Shown here piece after piece: positions 1 to 7,653 of a DNA stretch of 64,000 nt (positions are counted from its first letter, which is position 1; each line of letters starts with the position of its first letter). The position numbers and the translations under genes were made by a program. The stretch covers positions 94,426-158,425 of the forward strand of contig NZ_JACBXS010000004.1 in NCBI RefSeq assembly GCF_013415485.1, read 5' to 3'. Origin of the DNA: Rhabdonatronobacter sediminivivens (GTDB lineage Bacteria > Pseudomonadota > Alphaproteobacteria > Rhodobacterales > Rhodobacteraceae). The notes under the pieces are model-generated. The model had not been told where the DNA came from. It did no database searches and was given only the letters and a program-made list of their open reading frames with translations.

Positions 1-169
1 CCAGCTTGCCCTGCGGCCAGTTGGGCCAGCCTTCCACCGTGGTCAGCGCCTGGGCATTGGCGGGCGTGACAAAAAAGTCCTCGCGCCCCATGGCGGCCGG
101 CAGGGGCAGGCCCATCGGTATCTGCTTTGGCGTCATCATGATGGCGGCCTTCGGTTCAATCGCGCTCAT
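1..169 (-). CDS. hdaA: HdaA/DnaA-like replication regulator, N-terminal fragment
   Basis: Only the first 56 codons are present; the gene runs off the left edge. The translation contains GREDFFVTPANAQAL and WPNWPQGKL, which match the start of the short DnaA-like proteins (HdaA/Hda type) of Rhodobacterales, just before the AAA+ P-loop. In this family the protein inactivates DnaA-ATP together with the sliding clamp; a clamp-binding motif is expected near the N-terminus but is not obvious here. The start at 169 would overlap the end of the upstream permease gene by 14 bases; ATG codons at 139 and 136 are alternatives. It probably shares a transcript with the permease. Confidence 0.72.
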   Translation of the reverse strand, partial: MSAIEPKAAIMMTPKQIPMGLPLPAAMGREDFFVTPANAQALTTVEGWPNWPQGKL

Positions 170-1223
170 GCCCGCCCGGCGGATCATCGCTGGGGCGGTA
201 GAGCGCGCTCTCCATGTAACGCGCGACCGAGAATTTCACCAGCACCCCCACGGCCGCGGCCACGGGCACCGCAACCAGCATCCCGGTGAAGCCGAACAGC
301 GTGCCAAAGGCCGATACCGCGAAGAGCAGCCAGACCGGATGCAATCCAACCGACCCGCCCACCAGCCGTGGCACCAGCACATTGCCCTCCAGAAACTGGC
401 CAAAGGCAAAGACTGCCACCACGGCGATGATCAGCACCGGTTCACCCCAGAACTGGAACAGCGCCAGGCCAATCGACATCACGCCCCCGATGATCGCCCC
501 CACGAAGGGAATGAACGAGATCACCCCCGCAACCACGCCGATCACCAGTCCGAATTGCAGCCCCACCACCATCAGCCCCGTGGCATAATACACAGCCAGG
601 ATCAGGCACACCAGGAGCTGCCCGCGCACGAACCCCGCCAGCGCCCGGTCCATCTGCCGGGCCAGGTCACGGATCACCGGCGCGTGATCGCGCGGCAGCA
701 GCGCATCCACCCGTGCCACCACCCGCGGCCAGTCCAGCAGCAGGTAAAAGGTCACCACCGGCGCGATGACGATGAACATCACCACGCCGATCAGCCCCGA
801 CACCGCCCCCAGCGCCCCTTCGGCGATGGCCATGCCGCGTTCGCGCAGGGCCTCGCCGATCCCTTCAAGGTTCTGCATCAGCATCCCGTCTTCGGCCAGC
901 AATCCGGGAAAGCGGTCGGATATGGCCTCGCTCGCCTGTTCGGTCAGGTCCGGAAGCGTCTGGATCAGCCGCCCCCCTTCAGCCACAAGCGGCGGAATGA
1001 CCCCCACCAGCACCGCAACGGCCGCTCCGATCATGCCAAAGAGGATCACACTGACCGCCGCCGCCCGCGGCAGGCCCAGCCGCATCAGCCGCCCCGTGAG
1101 CGGGTCCAGGAAATAGGCCATGGCCGCACCGGCCACGAAAGGCAGCAGCACATCATTGAGCACCCACAGCAGCGCGCCAAAGGCCAGGGCCGCGATGCTC
1201 CAGTATCTTGCCTGATCGGTCAT
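156..1223 (-). CDS. AI-2E family transporter (PerM-like permease)
   Basis: A 355-residue polytopic membrane protein. Hydrophobic segments near the N-terminus (WVLNDVLLPFVAGAAMAYFL), a central soluble stretch and a C-terminal group of membrane helices containing GGSVGLHPVWLLFAVSAFG are typical of the AI-2E/PerM family (UPF0118). Substrate cannot be inferred; members have been tied to AI-2 export, ion antiport or no known cargo. The start at MTDQARYW is chosen because the longer frame upstream adds a low-complexity, non-hydrophobic leader. Its stop overlaps the start of the hdaA-like gene, so the two are likely one operon, as in related genomes. Confidence 0.9.
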   Translation of the reverse strand: MTDQARYWSIAALAFGALLWVLNDVLLPFVAGAAMAYFLDPLTGRLMRLGLPRAAAVSVILFGMIGAAVAVLVGVIPPLVAEGGRLIQTLPDLTEQASEAISDRFPGLLAEDGMLMQNLEGIGEALRERGMAIAEGALGAVSGLIGVVMFIVIAPVVTFYLLLDWPRVVARVDALLPRDHAPVIRDLARQMDRALAGFVRGQLLVCLILAVYYATGLMVVGLQFGLVIGVVAGVISFIPFVGAIIGGVMSIGLALFQFWGEPVLIIAVVAVFAFGQFLEGNVLVPRLVGGSVGLHPVWLLFAVSAFGTLFGFTGMLVAVPVAAAVGVLVKFSVARYMESALYRPSDDPPGGHERD

Positions 1224-1378
1224 GCGCATGCGGGCGGGTCCGGGTTGTATCCAAAGGGGCATATCATCGCGCGGCTGGCGCAGGGACGCAACGTCCCCGC
1301 GGGAAAATCCCCGCTGGACAGGGGCGGCACGCTGCATATATCGCTGCCAGATCACCCTCTCTTACCGCGGGCCACAGC

Positions 1379-1612
1379 ATGAGCGATGACGTCTGGAAAC
1401 GCGCCGAAATCGACAGCCCCTGCATCAAGGTCTGCGTCATCCATCCCGAATCCCGGCTCTGCACCGGGTGCCTGCGCAGCATTGACGAAATCACCGCCTG
1501 GTCCCGGCTGACGCCCGAGGAACGGCGCAGCATCATGGCCACCCTGCCTGCCCGCGCGGGGCAGTTGCGCCAGCGCCGTGGCGGCCGTGCGGCACGCCTG
1601 AACCGGGGCTGA
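1379..1612 (+). CDS. DUF1289 family small zinc-ribbon-like protein
   Basis: A 77-residue protein with the cysteine pattern C15-x3-C19-x8-C28-x2-C31 (SPCIKVCVIHPESRLCTGC), followed by a helix with WSRLTPEERRSIMATLPAR. This is the DUF1289 signature, found in many proteobacteria and presumed to bind a metal through the four cysteines; function is unknown. The start is the ATG giving MSDDVWK. It is transcribed divergently from the AI-2E permease, and the short space between them should carry both promoters. The tail is rich in arginine, which could mean nucleic acid contact (inference only). Confidence 0.85.
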   Translation: MSDDVWKRAEIDSPCIKVCVIHPESRLCTGCLRSIDEITAWSRLTPEERRSIMATLPARAGQLRQRRGGRAARLNRG

Positions 1613-1638
1613 GCACCACCACCGACTGCGGCGCCCGC

Positions 1639-2427
1639 TTAGGCCACGGCCGGCGGGCCAAGTCGCCCCATCAGATCGGCATGCACCCCCGGCCCTGCCG
1701 CCACGATCCCGTCATTGCGCGGGTCCAGCCCGGCAAAGACAGGCACCGCCCCGTGCCGGTCGCTCACCACCGCGCCTGCCTCGCGCGCGATCAGCGCGGC
1801 GGCGGCGATGTCCCAGTCCCAGGTCTTGCGCAGGGTCAGCATGGCGTCGAACGCGCCTTCGGCCACCAGCGCCAGCCGCCAGGCCAGCGAGGGGCGGAAA
1901 TGGCGCTCCACCGGCGGCACGCCGCCGGGCCACAATTCCGGCGCCAGCATGGGGCGCGCGGCCAGCACCCGCGCCCCCTCCAAACCGCGGCGCAAAGGGA
2001 CCGCCAGCCGCCGTCCGTTCAGCCAGGCCCCGCCCCCCAGCGCCGCGCCATAGGTCAGATCCATCAGCGGCAGATGCACCACCGCCGCCACCGGCTGGCC
2101 ATCGCGCACCACCGCCAGCGCATGGGCAAAGCTCTTCTGCCCGTCGATGAAGGCGCGCGTCCCGTCGATCGGATCCACCACAAAGACCGAGGCGCAATCC
2201 AGCCGCGCCGGGCTGTCGGCGGTTTCCTCGGACAGCCAGCCATAGCGGGGGCGCGCGGCCAGCAGGCGCTTGCGCAACATGGCGTCGATCTCCAGATCGG
2301 CCTCGGTCACCGGGCCCTGCCCGCCGCCCTTTTCCCAGCGGCGCACACCCTGGCCGAAATGGCGCGCGGCGATCTCCCCGGCGGCCTGCGCCGCCTCGTG
2401 CAGCAGCCTCAGGTCATTCTCCGGCAA
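1639..2427 (-). CDS. cysQ: 3'(2'),5'-bisphosphate nucleotidase CysQ / inositol monophosphatase family
   Basis: A 262-residue member of the lithium-sensitive phosphatase superfamily. The metal-binding motifs are visible: E-E-T in WLSEETADS, DPIDGTRAF, and the C-terminal WDWDIAAAALIAREAGA. CysQ enzymes hydrolyse 3'-phosphoadenosine 5'-phosphate left over from sulfate assimilation; inositol-1-phosphate is the main alternative substrate, and sequence alone does not separate them firmly. The start codon overlaps the end of the pmbA-like gene by 14 bases, so the two genes are translationally close and form one operon read pmbA to cysQ. Confidence 0.88.
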   Translation of the reverse strand: MPENDLRLLHEAAQAAGEIAARHFGQGVRRWEKGGGQGPVTEADLEIDAMLRKRLLAARPRYGWLSEETADSPARLDCASVFVVDPIDGTRAFIDGQKSFAHALAVVRDGQPVAAVVHLPLMDLTYGAALGGGAWLNGRRLAVPLRRGLEGARVLAARPMLAPELWPGGVPPVERHFRPSLAWRLALVAEGAFDAMLTLRKTWDWDIAAAALIAREAGAVVSDRHGAVPVFAGLDPRNDGIVAAGPGVHADLMGRLGPPAVA

Positions 2428-3760
2428 TCGTCAGCCCCTCAACCAGCAGGCTGGGCACCTGATCGGACAGATGCAGCCGCGCGTCATTGGCGGGCGTGAC
2501 CCGCTGCAACATGTCGCGCAGATTTCCGGCGATGGTGCATTCGTTCACCGGCCAGGCGATCTCGCCATTCTCCACCCAGAACCCGGAGGCCCCGCGCGAA
2601 TAATCCCCCGTGGTGGGGTTGATCGACGCCCCGATGAGCGAGGTCACCAGCAACCCCGTGCCCATGTCACGCAGCAGATCCTCGCGGCTGGCCACGCCCT
2701 GGGTCAGGGTGACATTGCCCACCGACGGGCTGGGCGGCGCGGCCACGCCCCGCACGGCATTGCCGGTGCTCTGCAGCCCCAGCTTCGACGCCGTCGCCAG
2801 ATCCAGCACCCAGCTTTCCAGAACCCCGTCGCGCACCAACACCCGCGCGCCGCTGGCCAGCCCCTCGGCATCGAAGGGGCGCGAGCCGGAGACCCGCTTG
2901 CGCAGCGGGTTTTCGGTCAGCGACATATCGGCGGGCAGCACCTCTGCCCCCATGGCATCGCGCAACCAGCTGGACCCGCGCGCAATCGCCGTGCCGTTGA
3001 TGGCTGACAGCAGATGCCGGATCAGCCCCGCGCTGATGCGTTCGTCATAGAGCACCGGAAAAGCGCCGGTGCGCGGCTTGCGCGCCCCGCGCCGGGCCAC
3101 CGCGCGTTCGGCGGCAATGCGGCCCACCATCTCGGCCTCGGGCAGATCGGCCTGAAACACGCGCGATTCCGCATGCCAGTCGCGCTCCATCCCCGTGCCC
3201 TCGCCGGTGATCGCCACGCAGGACAGATGGCGGGAGCTGCGCGCATACCCGCCCGAAAACCCGTTGCTGGCCGCCAGCCACACCTGCCGCCGCCCCCAGG
3301 CCGCCGAGGCCGCCTGCACCTGCGACACACCCGCCACCGCCAGCGCCGCCGCTTCCGCCCGCCGCGCATCCTCTTCCAGCGCCGCCGGGTCAGGTTCGGG
3401 CGCCGGGTCGTCCAGCTCCAGCCCCGCGCCATCGCGCCGGGCCGAGAGTTCCTCGGGCAGGGCCAGCCGCAGATGCGGATCCTCGGGCGCCTCGCGCGCC
3501 ATGGCCACGGCGCGTTCGGCCATGGCGGCCAAAGTGCCCGCGCGCGTGTCCGAGGCCGAAACACAGGCCTGCCGCCGCCCCATCAGCACCCGCAGGCCAA
3601 TCTCCACCCCTTCCGCGCGCTCGGCCTGCTCCAGCACCCCGGCCCGCACGTCGATGGATTGCGAGACGCCGGAAATCGCCATGGCATCCGCGGCCTCGGC
3701 GCCAGCGCGCCTTGCGGCCTCCAGCAGCGCCTGGGTCAGGGGGGCAAGGGGTTCGGTCAT
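2414..3760 (-). CDS. pmbA: TldD/PmbA family metalloprotease-like protein
   Basis: A 448-residue protein matching PmbA (TldE) in length and sequence, with the conserved C-terminal region containing TTGDYSRGASGFWVENGEI. In E. coli, TldD/PmbA heterodimers degrade unstructured peptides and mature microcin B17 and CcdA; TldD carries the HExxxH zinc site, and none is seen here, which supports the PmbA (non-catalytic partner) call. A GGAGG ribosome binding site lies a few bases before the chosen ATG. The frame continues far upstream but without family similarity, so the longer start was rejected. No tldD is present in the window. Confidence 0.88.
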   Translation of the reverse strand: MTEPLAPLTQALLEAARRAGAEAADAMAISGVSQSIDVRAGVLEQAERAEGVEIGLRVLMGRRQACVSASDTRAGTLAAMAERAVAMAREAPEDPHLRLALPEELSARRDGAGLELDDPAPEPDPAALEEDARRAEAAALAVAGVSQVQAASAAWGRRQVWLAASNGFSGGYARSSRHLSCVAITGEGTGMERDWHAESRVFQADLPEAEMVGRIAAERAVARRGARKPRTGAFPVLYDERISAGLIRHLLSAINGTAIARGSSWLRDAMGAEVLPADMSLTENPLRKRVSGSRPFDAEGLASGARVLVRDGVLESWVLDLATASKLGLQSTGNAVRGVAAPPSPSVGNVTLTQGVASREDLLRDMGTGLLVTSLIGASINPTTGDYSRGASGFWVENGEIAWPVNECTIAGNLRDMLQRVTPANDARLHLSDQVPSLLVEGLTIAGE

Positions 3761-4143
3761 GCAATCCTCCGGTTCTGCGACCCTCCCCATGTAGTGCAGC
3801 CGCCGCCCAAGGGGAATGCCCCCGCCACCGATTGCAACACGTGCCCCCAACCGCAACCTGACTGGACAGGGCGGACCGACTGCGCCGCGGGCGCAGAGAT
3901 CCGACCTCCAGCATTGCGCCTTCATCCTGTCGGAAACGCCGTGGGGGTCCCCACGCCCGGAAACCGCAGCTGTGGGGCCGGGTATCGGCGCGCCGCCCCC
4001 GCAGCACATGCGGCGCGCAGGGCTTTCCCCGGACCGGCAAGCCACCCTCCGGCGCCCACCGCCCCCCAAAAAACCGCTCATTTATCTTGCGAAAAATACT
4101 CCGGGGGGAATCGCCCGGAACGGGCGATGGGGGGCTGGCCCCC
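3761..4143. other. Intergenic stretch without a gene
   Basis: This stretch lies between pmbA and the sensor kinase, both on the minus strand. No frame in it resembles a known protein. The right end holds the 3'-end element of the sensor kinase gene, annotated separately. The remainder must contain the pmbA promoter, but no clear -35/-10 pair is obvious. Confidence 0.6.
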
Positions 4144-4144
4144 C
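4074..4144 (-). terminator. 3'-end element of tctE: two hairpins plus AGTATTTTTC...GCAAGA tail (copy A)
   Basis: Read on the minus strand, the kinase stop codon is followed at once by a G6C/GC6 hairpin (arms 4129-4135 and 4138-4144), then a hairpin with 8-bp arms (4110-4117 and 4121-4128), then CCCCCCGGAGTATTTTTCG and CAAGATAAATGAG. It looks like an intrinsic terminator with a short imperfect U-run. The same tail occurs after ectC and after the GTA capsid gene. Confidence 0.6.
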
Positions 4145-5565
4145 TACTGCGCTGCCAGAGCAGGCAGCGCCTGCAGGTCCAGCGGCAATCGCAGACGCAG
4201 GGTGCACCCTTTCTCCACCTCCAGCAATTCGGCCTGGCCGCCATGGCCCTGGGCAATCGCGCGCACGATCGGCAGGCCCAGCCCGCAGCCCTCGGCGCCA
4301 TCCCCGTCCAGCCGCACAAAGCGTTCAAAGGCGCTTTCGGCATCCACCGGGGCGATCCCGGGGCCGCTGTCGCTGACCTCCAGCCAGGCCTCATCCCCCG
4401 CGCGCGTCAGCCGCAGATGCACCGCGCCGCCGCCGGGGCTGCCGTATTTCAGGGCGTTGTCGATCAGATTGTCCACGGCCTCTTCCAGCAGGACGCGGTT
4501 GCCCTGCACCTCCAGCGCATGGTCGGGGGCGTCGAATCCCACCTCGACCCCGGCGGCAAGCGCGCGCGGCACATGGCGGCGGGCGACATCGGCGACCAGA
4601 TCGCCCAGATCGATCCGCTGCGCGCGCAGCGGCGCCGCCGAGGCGATGTCGAAATTCAGCAACTGCCGGCTCATGCGGCTCAGCCGCCGGGCGGCTGCAG
4701 TCAGATCGGTCAGGCGGGCGGCACGGTCCGCAGGGTCGCGGGCCTCCAGCGCGGCCTCGGCCTGGGCCTGGATGGCGGCGACGGGGTTGCGCAGTTGGTG
4801 CGCGGCATTGCCGATGAACGCATCGCGGCGCTCCAACTCACCGCGCAGGCGTGCGAACAGGCTGTTGATGGTGCGCACCAATGGCGCAACCTCGGGGGGG
4901 ACGGGGCGGCGGATGGGGTGCAGCTCATCGGGGCTGCGCAGGGCGACGGCGCCACGCAGCCCGTCCAGCGGCGCCAGCCCGCGATTGATGCCGAACCACA
5001 CCAGCAGCCCCGCCGCCAGTAGCATCAGCGCCAGCATCTGGCCCGCCTGGGTCAGCATCAGCAGGCTGAGCCGTTCGCGCTGGCGCACCGTCTGCCAGAC
5101 CTGCACCGTGGTCCAGCCATCAAAGACCGGGTCGGCGATGAATTCACGCTGCACCACCACCCGCACCGGATCGCCCAGATAGCTGGCATCGAAGAACACC
5201 GCCTGCCCGCCGGGCAGGTCGGCGGGCAGCGGGTCCACCGGCGCGTCACTATACCCGGCCACAAACCGCCCGTCCGCCGCCGCGACACGATAGAAGATCG
5301 GATCCCCCGTGGCCCCGACCAGCGAGTCCAGCAGCGCATCGGCCAGGACATCGCCCTGGGTCAGCACCACCTCGCGGGCGATGGCATGGGCCACCACCTT
5401 CAGCGTTTCATCATAAAGCGCGGTCGAGATCTCGCGCGCCTGCACAAAGCGCACCACGCTGGCCAGCACGGCCACCACCACCAGCGGCAGCACGATCATC
5501 ACAAAAAGCCGCGTGCGCAGGCTGGTGGCCATTGCCTCGCGCGGCGGGGGGCGGCGGCGGCTCAT
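4144..5565 (-). CDS. tctE: TctE-like sensor histidine kinase
   Basis: A 473-residue membrane kinase. A first transmembrane helix (about residues 19-39), a periplasmic sensor region, and a second helix (about 175-193) are followed by a HAMP-like linker, the H-box with phospho-acceptor H256 in NAAHQLRNPVAAI, N-box LIDNALKYGSP, and glycine motifs DSGPGIAP and GCGLGLPIVRAI. Layout and sequence fit the TctE/QseC-type kinases that control tripartite tricarboxylate transporters. Its start overlaps the regulator gene's stop by four bases (ATGA). Position opposite tctC supports a role in sensing the imported acid; the exact ligand is unknown. Confidence 0.9.
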   Translation of the reverse strand: MSRRRPPPREAMATSLRTRLFVMIVLPLVVVAVLASVVRFVQAREISTALYDETLKVVAHAIAREVVLTQGDVLADALLDSLVGATGDPIFYRVAAADGRFVAGYSDAPVDPLPADLPGGQAVFFDASYLGDPVRVVVQREFIADPVFDGWTTVQVWQTVRQRERLSLLMLTQAGQMLALMLLAAGLLVWFGINRGLAPLDGLRGAVALRSPDELHPIRRPVPPEVAPLVRTINSLFARLRGELERRDAFIGNAAHQLRNPVAAIQAQAEAALEARDPADRAARLTDLTAAARRLSRMSRQLLNFDIASAAPLRAQRIDLGDLVADVARRHVPRALAAGVEVGFDAPDHALEVQGNRVLLEEAVDNLIDNALKYGSPGGGAVHLRLTRAGDEAWLEVSDSGPGIAPVDAESAFERFVRLDGDGAEGCGLGLPIVRAIAQGHGGQAELLEVEKGCTLRLRLPLDLQALPALAAQ

Positions 5566-6239
5566 GTCGGCTGCGGCTGCAGCATGTAGCCCAGCCCCCG
5601 GATGGTGCGCACCTGCACGCCGCCGCCCTCGATCTTGCGCCGCAGGCGTGAGACCAGCAACTCCACCGCGTTTTCCTCCACATCGGCGCCGGTGCCGTAG
5701 ATGCGGTCACAGAGCGCGGGCTTGGACACCACGCGGCCCGCGTGATCCAGCAGCGCCTCCCACAGGGCCAGTTCGCGGCGCGAAAGCGCAACCGCGCCAT
5801 GCGGCGCGCGCAGGCTGCGGGCCTGGCGGTCAAAGACCAGCGCGCCAATGGTTTCGCATTGCGCCAGCGGGGCACCACGGCGGCGTGCCAGGGCGCGGAC
5901 GCGGGCGCGCAACTCCTCCATGTCAAAGGGTTTGGTGACATAGTCATCCGCGCCCGCATCCAGCCCGCCCACCCGGTCAACCAGCCCGTCGCGGGCGGTC
6001 AGCGCCAGCACCGGCAGCGCATCACCCCGGGCGCGCAATTCGCGGATGATGTCGAAGCCGCTGCGCCCGGGCAGGTTGATGTCGATGATCGCCAGATCGC
6101 CCCCTTCGCGGGCCAGAAACTCGCTGCCTTCCAGTCCGCAGGCCATCCAGTCCACGGCATGGCCGTCAGCCTCCAGCGCCTGTGCCACGGCGCGGGCCAG
6201 CATGGCGTTATCCTCGATCAGCACGATCCGCATGTCCAT
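5562..6239 (-). CDS. tctD: TctD-like OmpR-family response regulator
   Basis: A 225-residue regulator with an N-terminal receiver domain (acidic pocket VLIEDN, phospho-acceptor D53 in IIDINLPGRSG, T81, K103 in YVTKPFD) and a C-terminal winged helix ending in SRLRRKIEGGGVQVRTIRGLGYML, the OmpR/PhoB DNA-binding signature. ATG codons at 6239 (MDMRIV) and 6233 (MRIVLIED) are both possible. It precedes the kinase gene with a four-base overlap and is divergent from tctC. It most likely activates tctC through the repeated hexamers between the two genes. Confidence 0.92.
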   Translation of the reverse strand: MDMRIVLIEDNAMLARAVAQALEADGHAVDWMACGLEGSEFLAREGGDLAIIDINLPGRSGFDIIRELRARGDALPVLALTARDGLVDRVGGLDAGADDYVTKPFDMEELRARVRALARRRGAPLAQCETIGALVFDRQARSLRAPHGAVALSRRELALWEALLDHAGRVVSKPALCDRIYGTGADVEENAVELLVSRLRRKIEGGGVQVRTIRGLGYMLQPQPT

Positions 6240-6290
6240 CCCGCCCCGACATTGGGCAACCCGCACCGCGGGCGCCCGGAAAATCAACGT

Positions 6291-6330
6291 TTGACAGTTT
6301 ACCGACAGTATTGCGACATAGAAAGACGCT
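6291..6330 (+). promoter_or_regulatory. Three 11-bp direct repeats (GACAGT/GACAGT/GACATA), candidate TctD operator overlapping a TTGACA box
   Basis: GACAGT starts at 6293 and 6304 and GACATA at 6315, exactly 11 bases apart, with a weaker GACGCT at 6325. This spacing places the hexamers on one face of the helix, as OmpR-family regulators prefer. The first copy overlaps TTGACA at 6291-6296, which could be a -35 box for tctC. The region is the shared control region of tctD and tctC. Confidence 0.5.
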
Positions 6331-6416
6331 CACGCTGCGGTGACCCGTCCCGGGATGATCCGGTCCCGGCTTTCGGCCCATCGCGCGCAACAACAGACCA
6401 CCGGGAGGACCCAAGA

Positions 6417-7523
6417 ATGACAGATATCACCCGCTTCACCCGCCGCGCCGCCCTTGGCGTTGCCGCCATGGCCGCTGCCACCCTGGCCCTTCCGGGCGCC
6501 GCGCAGGCCGAGTATGACTTTTCAGGCCAGACCGTGGAATGGATCATTCCCTTCGGCACTGGCGGCGGCTCGGACACCTGGGCACGCTTCAACGCGCCGT
6601 TCCTGTCCCGGCACCTGCCCGGCAACCCCACCGTTGCAGTGGTCAACGAACCCGGCGGCGGTTCGACCCGCGGCACCAACCTGTTCGCAGCCCGCGCGCA
6701 GGCCGACGGGCTGACCATCCTGGGCACCTCTGGCTCCACGCAATTCCCCTATCTGCTGGGCGATCCGCGCGTGCGCTACGAATACCAGGACTGGTCCGTG
6801 GTCATGGTCGGCCCCACCGGCGGGGTGGCCTATACCTCGCCCTCGACCGGCATTTCCTCGGTCGAGGAGATCGCCGATCTGCAGGGCCAGCGCCTGACCT
6901 ATGCCAGCCAGGGCGCGACCTCGCTTGATCTGGTGCCGATGCTGGCCTTCCGGCTGCTGGGGCTGGATGTGAACTATGTCTTCGGCTTTGGCGGGCGCGG
7001 CGATGGCCGCCTGGCCTTCGAGCGCGGCGAGACGAACATCGACTACCAGACCTCCTCGGCCTTCATCAACAACGTGACACCGCTGGTTGAAGAAGGCACG
7101 GCGATCCCGCTGATGAGCTGGGGCGTGCTGGACGAAGAGGGCAACCCCCAGCGTGACCCCACCTTCCCCGATCTGCCGATCCTGGAAGAGGTCTATGAGA
7201 TGGTGCATGGCGAGGCCCCCTCGGGCGACCTCTATGAGGCTTACAAGGCGTTCAACACCGCCGGGTTCGCCGCGCAGAAGATGGTCGTGCTGCCCACGGG
7301 CGCCTCGGACGAGCTGGTCGAGGTCTATCGCCAGGCCTGGCGCGATGTCTTCGCCGACCCCGAGTATCAGGCCACGGTTACCGACGCCCTGGGCGAATAC
7401 GGTCAGGTGACCGATGCCGCCGCCGAGGCCCTGTTCCGCGCCGGCACCAACATCGGTGACAGTGTGCGCCAGATGGTCGTGGACATGCTGCAGGACGAAT
7501 ACAACGTTCGTCTGGGCGACTGA
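6417..7523 (+). CDS. tctC: Tripartite tricarboxylate transporter substrate-binding protein TctC
   Basis: A 368-residue periplasmic binding protein of the TctC/Bug family. The N-terminus carries TRRAALG followed by a hydrophobic stretch ending PGAAQA, compatible with Tat or Sec export and cleavage before EYDF. The mature part has the family features VEWIIPFGTGGGSDTWAR and VVNEPGGGSTRGTN, the two loops that hold carboxylate ligands through ordered water. It delivers its ligand to the TctA/TctB membrane unit. An extended Shine-Dalgarno (GGGAGGA) precedes the ATG. It is separated from the permease gene by a hairpin, which probably raises its level above that of the permease. The substrate is likely a citrate-like acid. 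Confidence 0.93.
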   Translation: MTDITRFTRRAALGVAAMAAATLALPGAAQAEYDFSGQTVEWIIPFGTGGGSDTWARFNAPFLSRHLPGNPTVAVVNEPGGGSTRGTNLFAARAQADGLTILGTSGSTQFPYLLGDPRVRYEYQDWSVVMVGPTGGVAYTSPSTGISSVEEIADLQGQRLTYASQGATSLDLVPMLAFRLLGLDVNYVFGFGGRGDGRLAFERGETNIDYQTSSAFINNVTPLVEEGTAIPLMSWGVLDEEGNPQRDPTFPDLPILEEVYEMVHGEAPSGDLYEAYKAFNTAGFAAQKMVVLPTGASDELVEVYRQAWRDVFADPEYQATVTDALGEYGQVTDAAAEALFRAGTNIGDSVRQMVVDMLQDEYNVRLGD

Positions 7524-7545
7524 TCCGGACGCCCTGAAACACGCG

Positions 7546-7574
7546 AAGGTCCCGGCACCGTGCCGGGGCCTTTT
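7546..7574 (+). terminator. Intrinsic-terminator-like hairpin between tctC and tctA
   Basis: A near-perfect stem (one G-T pair) of about 12 bp, GGTCCCGGCA/TGCCGGGGCC plus flanking A-T pairs, with a three-base loop, followed by TTTT. Such partial terminators are common after genes for binding proteins and give more binding protein than permease. Confidence 0.75.
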
Positions 7575-7653
7575 CGCCTGTATCCCGCCCTGCCGCCGCT
7601 GACCGGGCCACGTTTGCCCGCAGCCCCGCGCAGCCTTGCCGAAAGGGTCAGCC

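Noticed and set aside
6..1382. A 458-codon plus-strand frame opposite the AI-2E permease gene
   Set aside because: Composition is His/Gln/Arg-rich with no domain; it is the antisense shadow of a clear membrane protein gene in GC-rich DNA.
3816..4376. A plus-strand frame in the gap between pmbA and the sensor kinase
   Set aside because: Pro/Arg-rich, runs through the hairpins and into the kinase gene on the opposite strand; no ribosome binding site or similarity.
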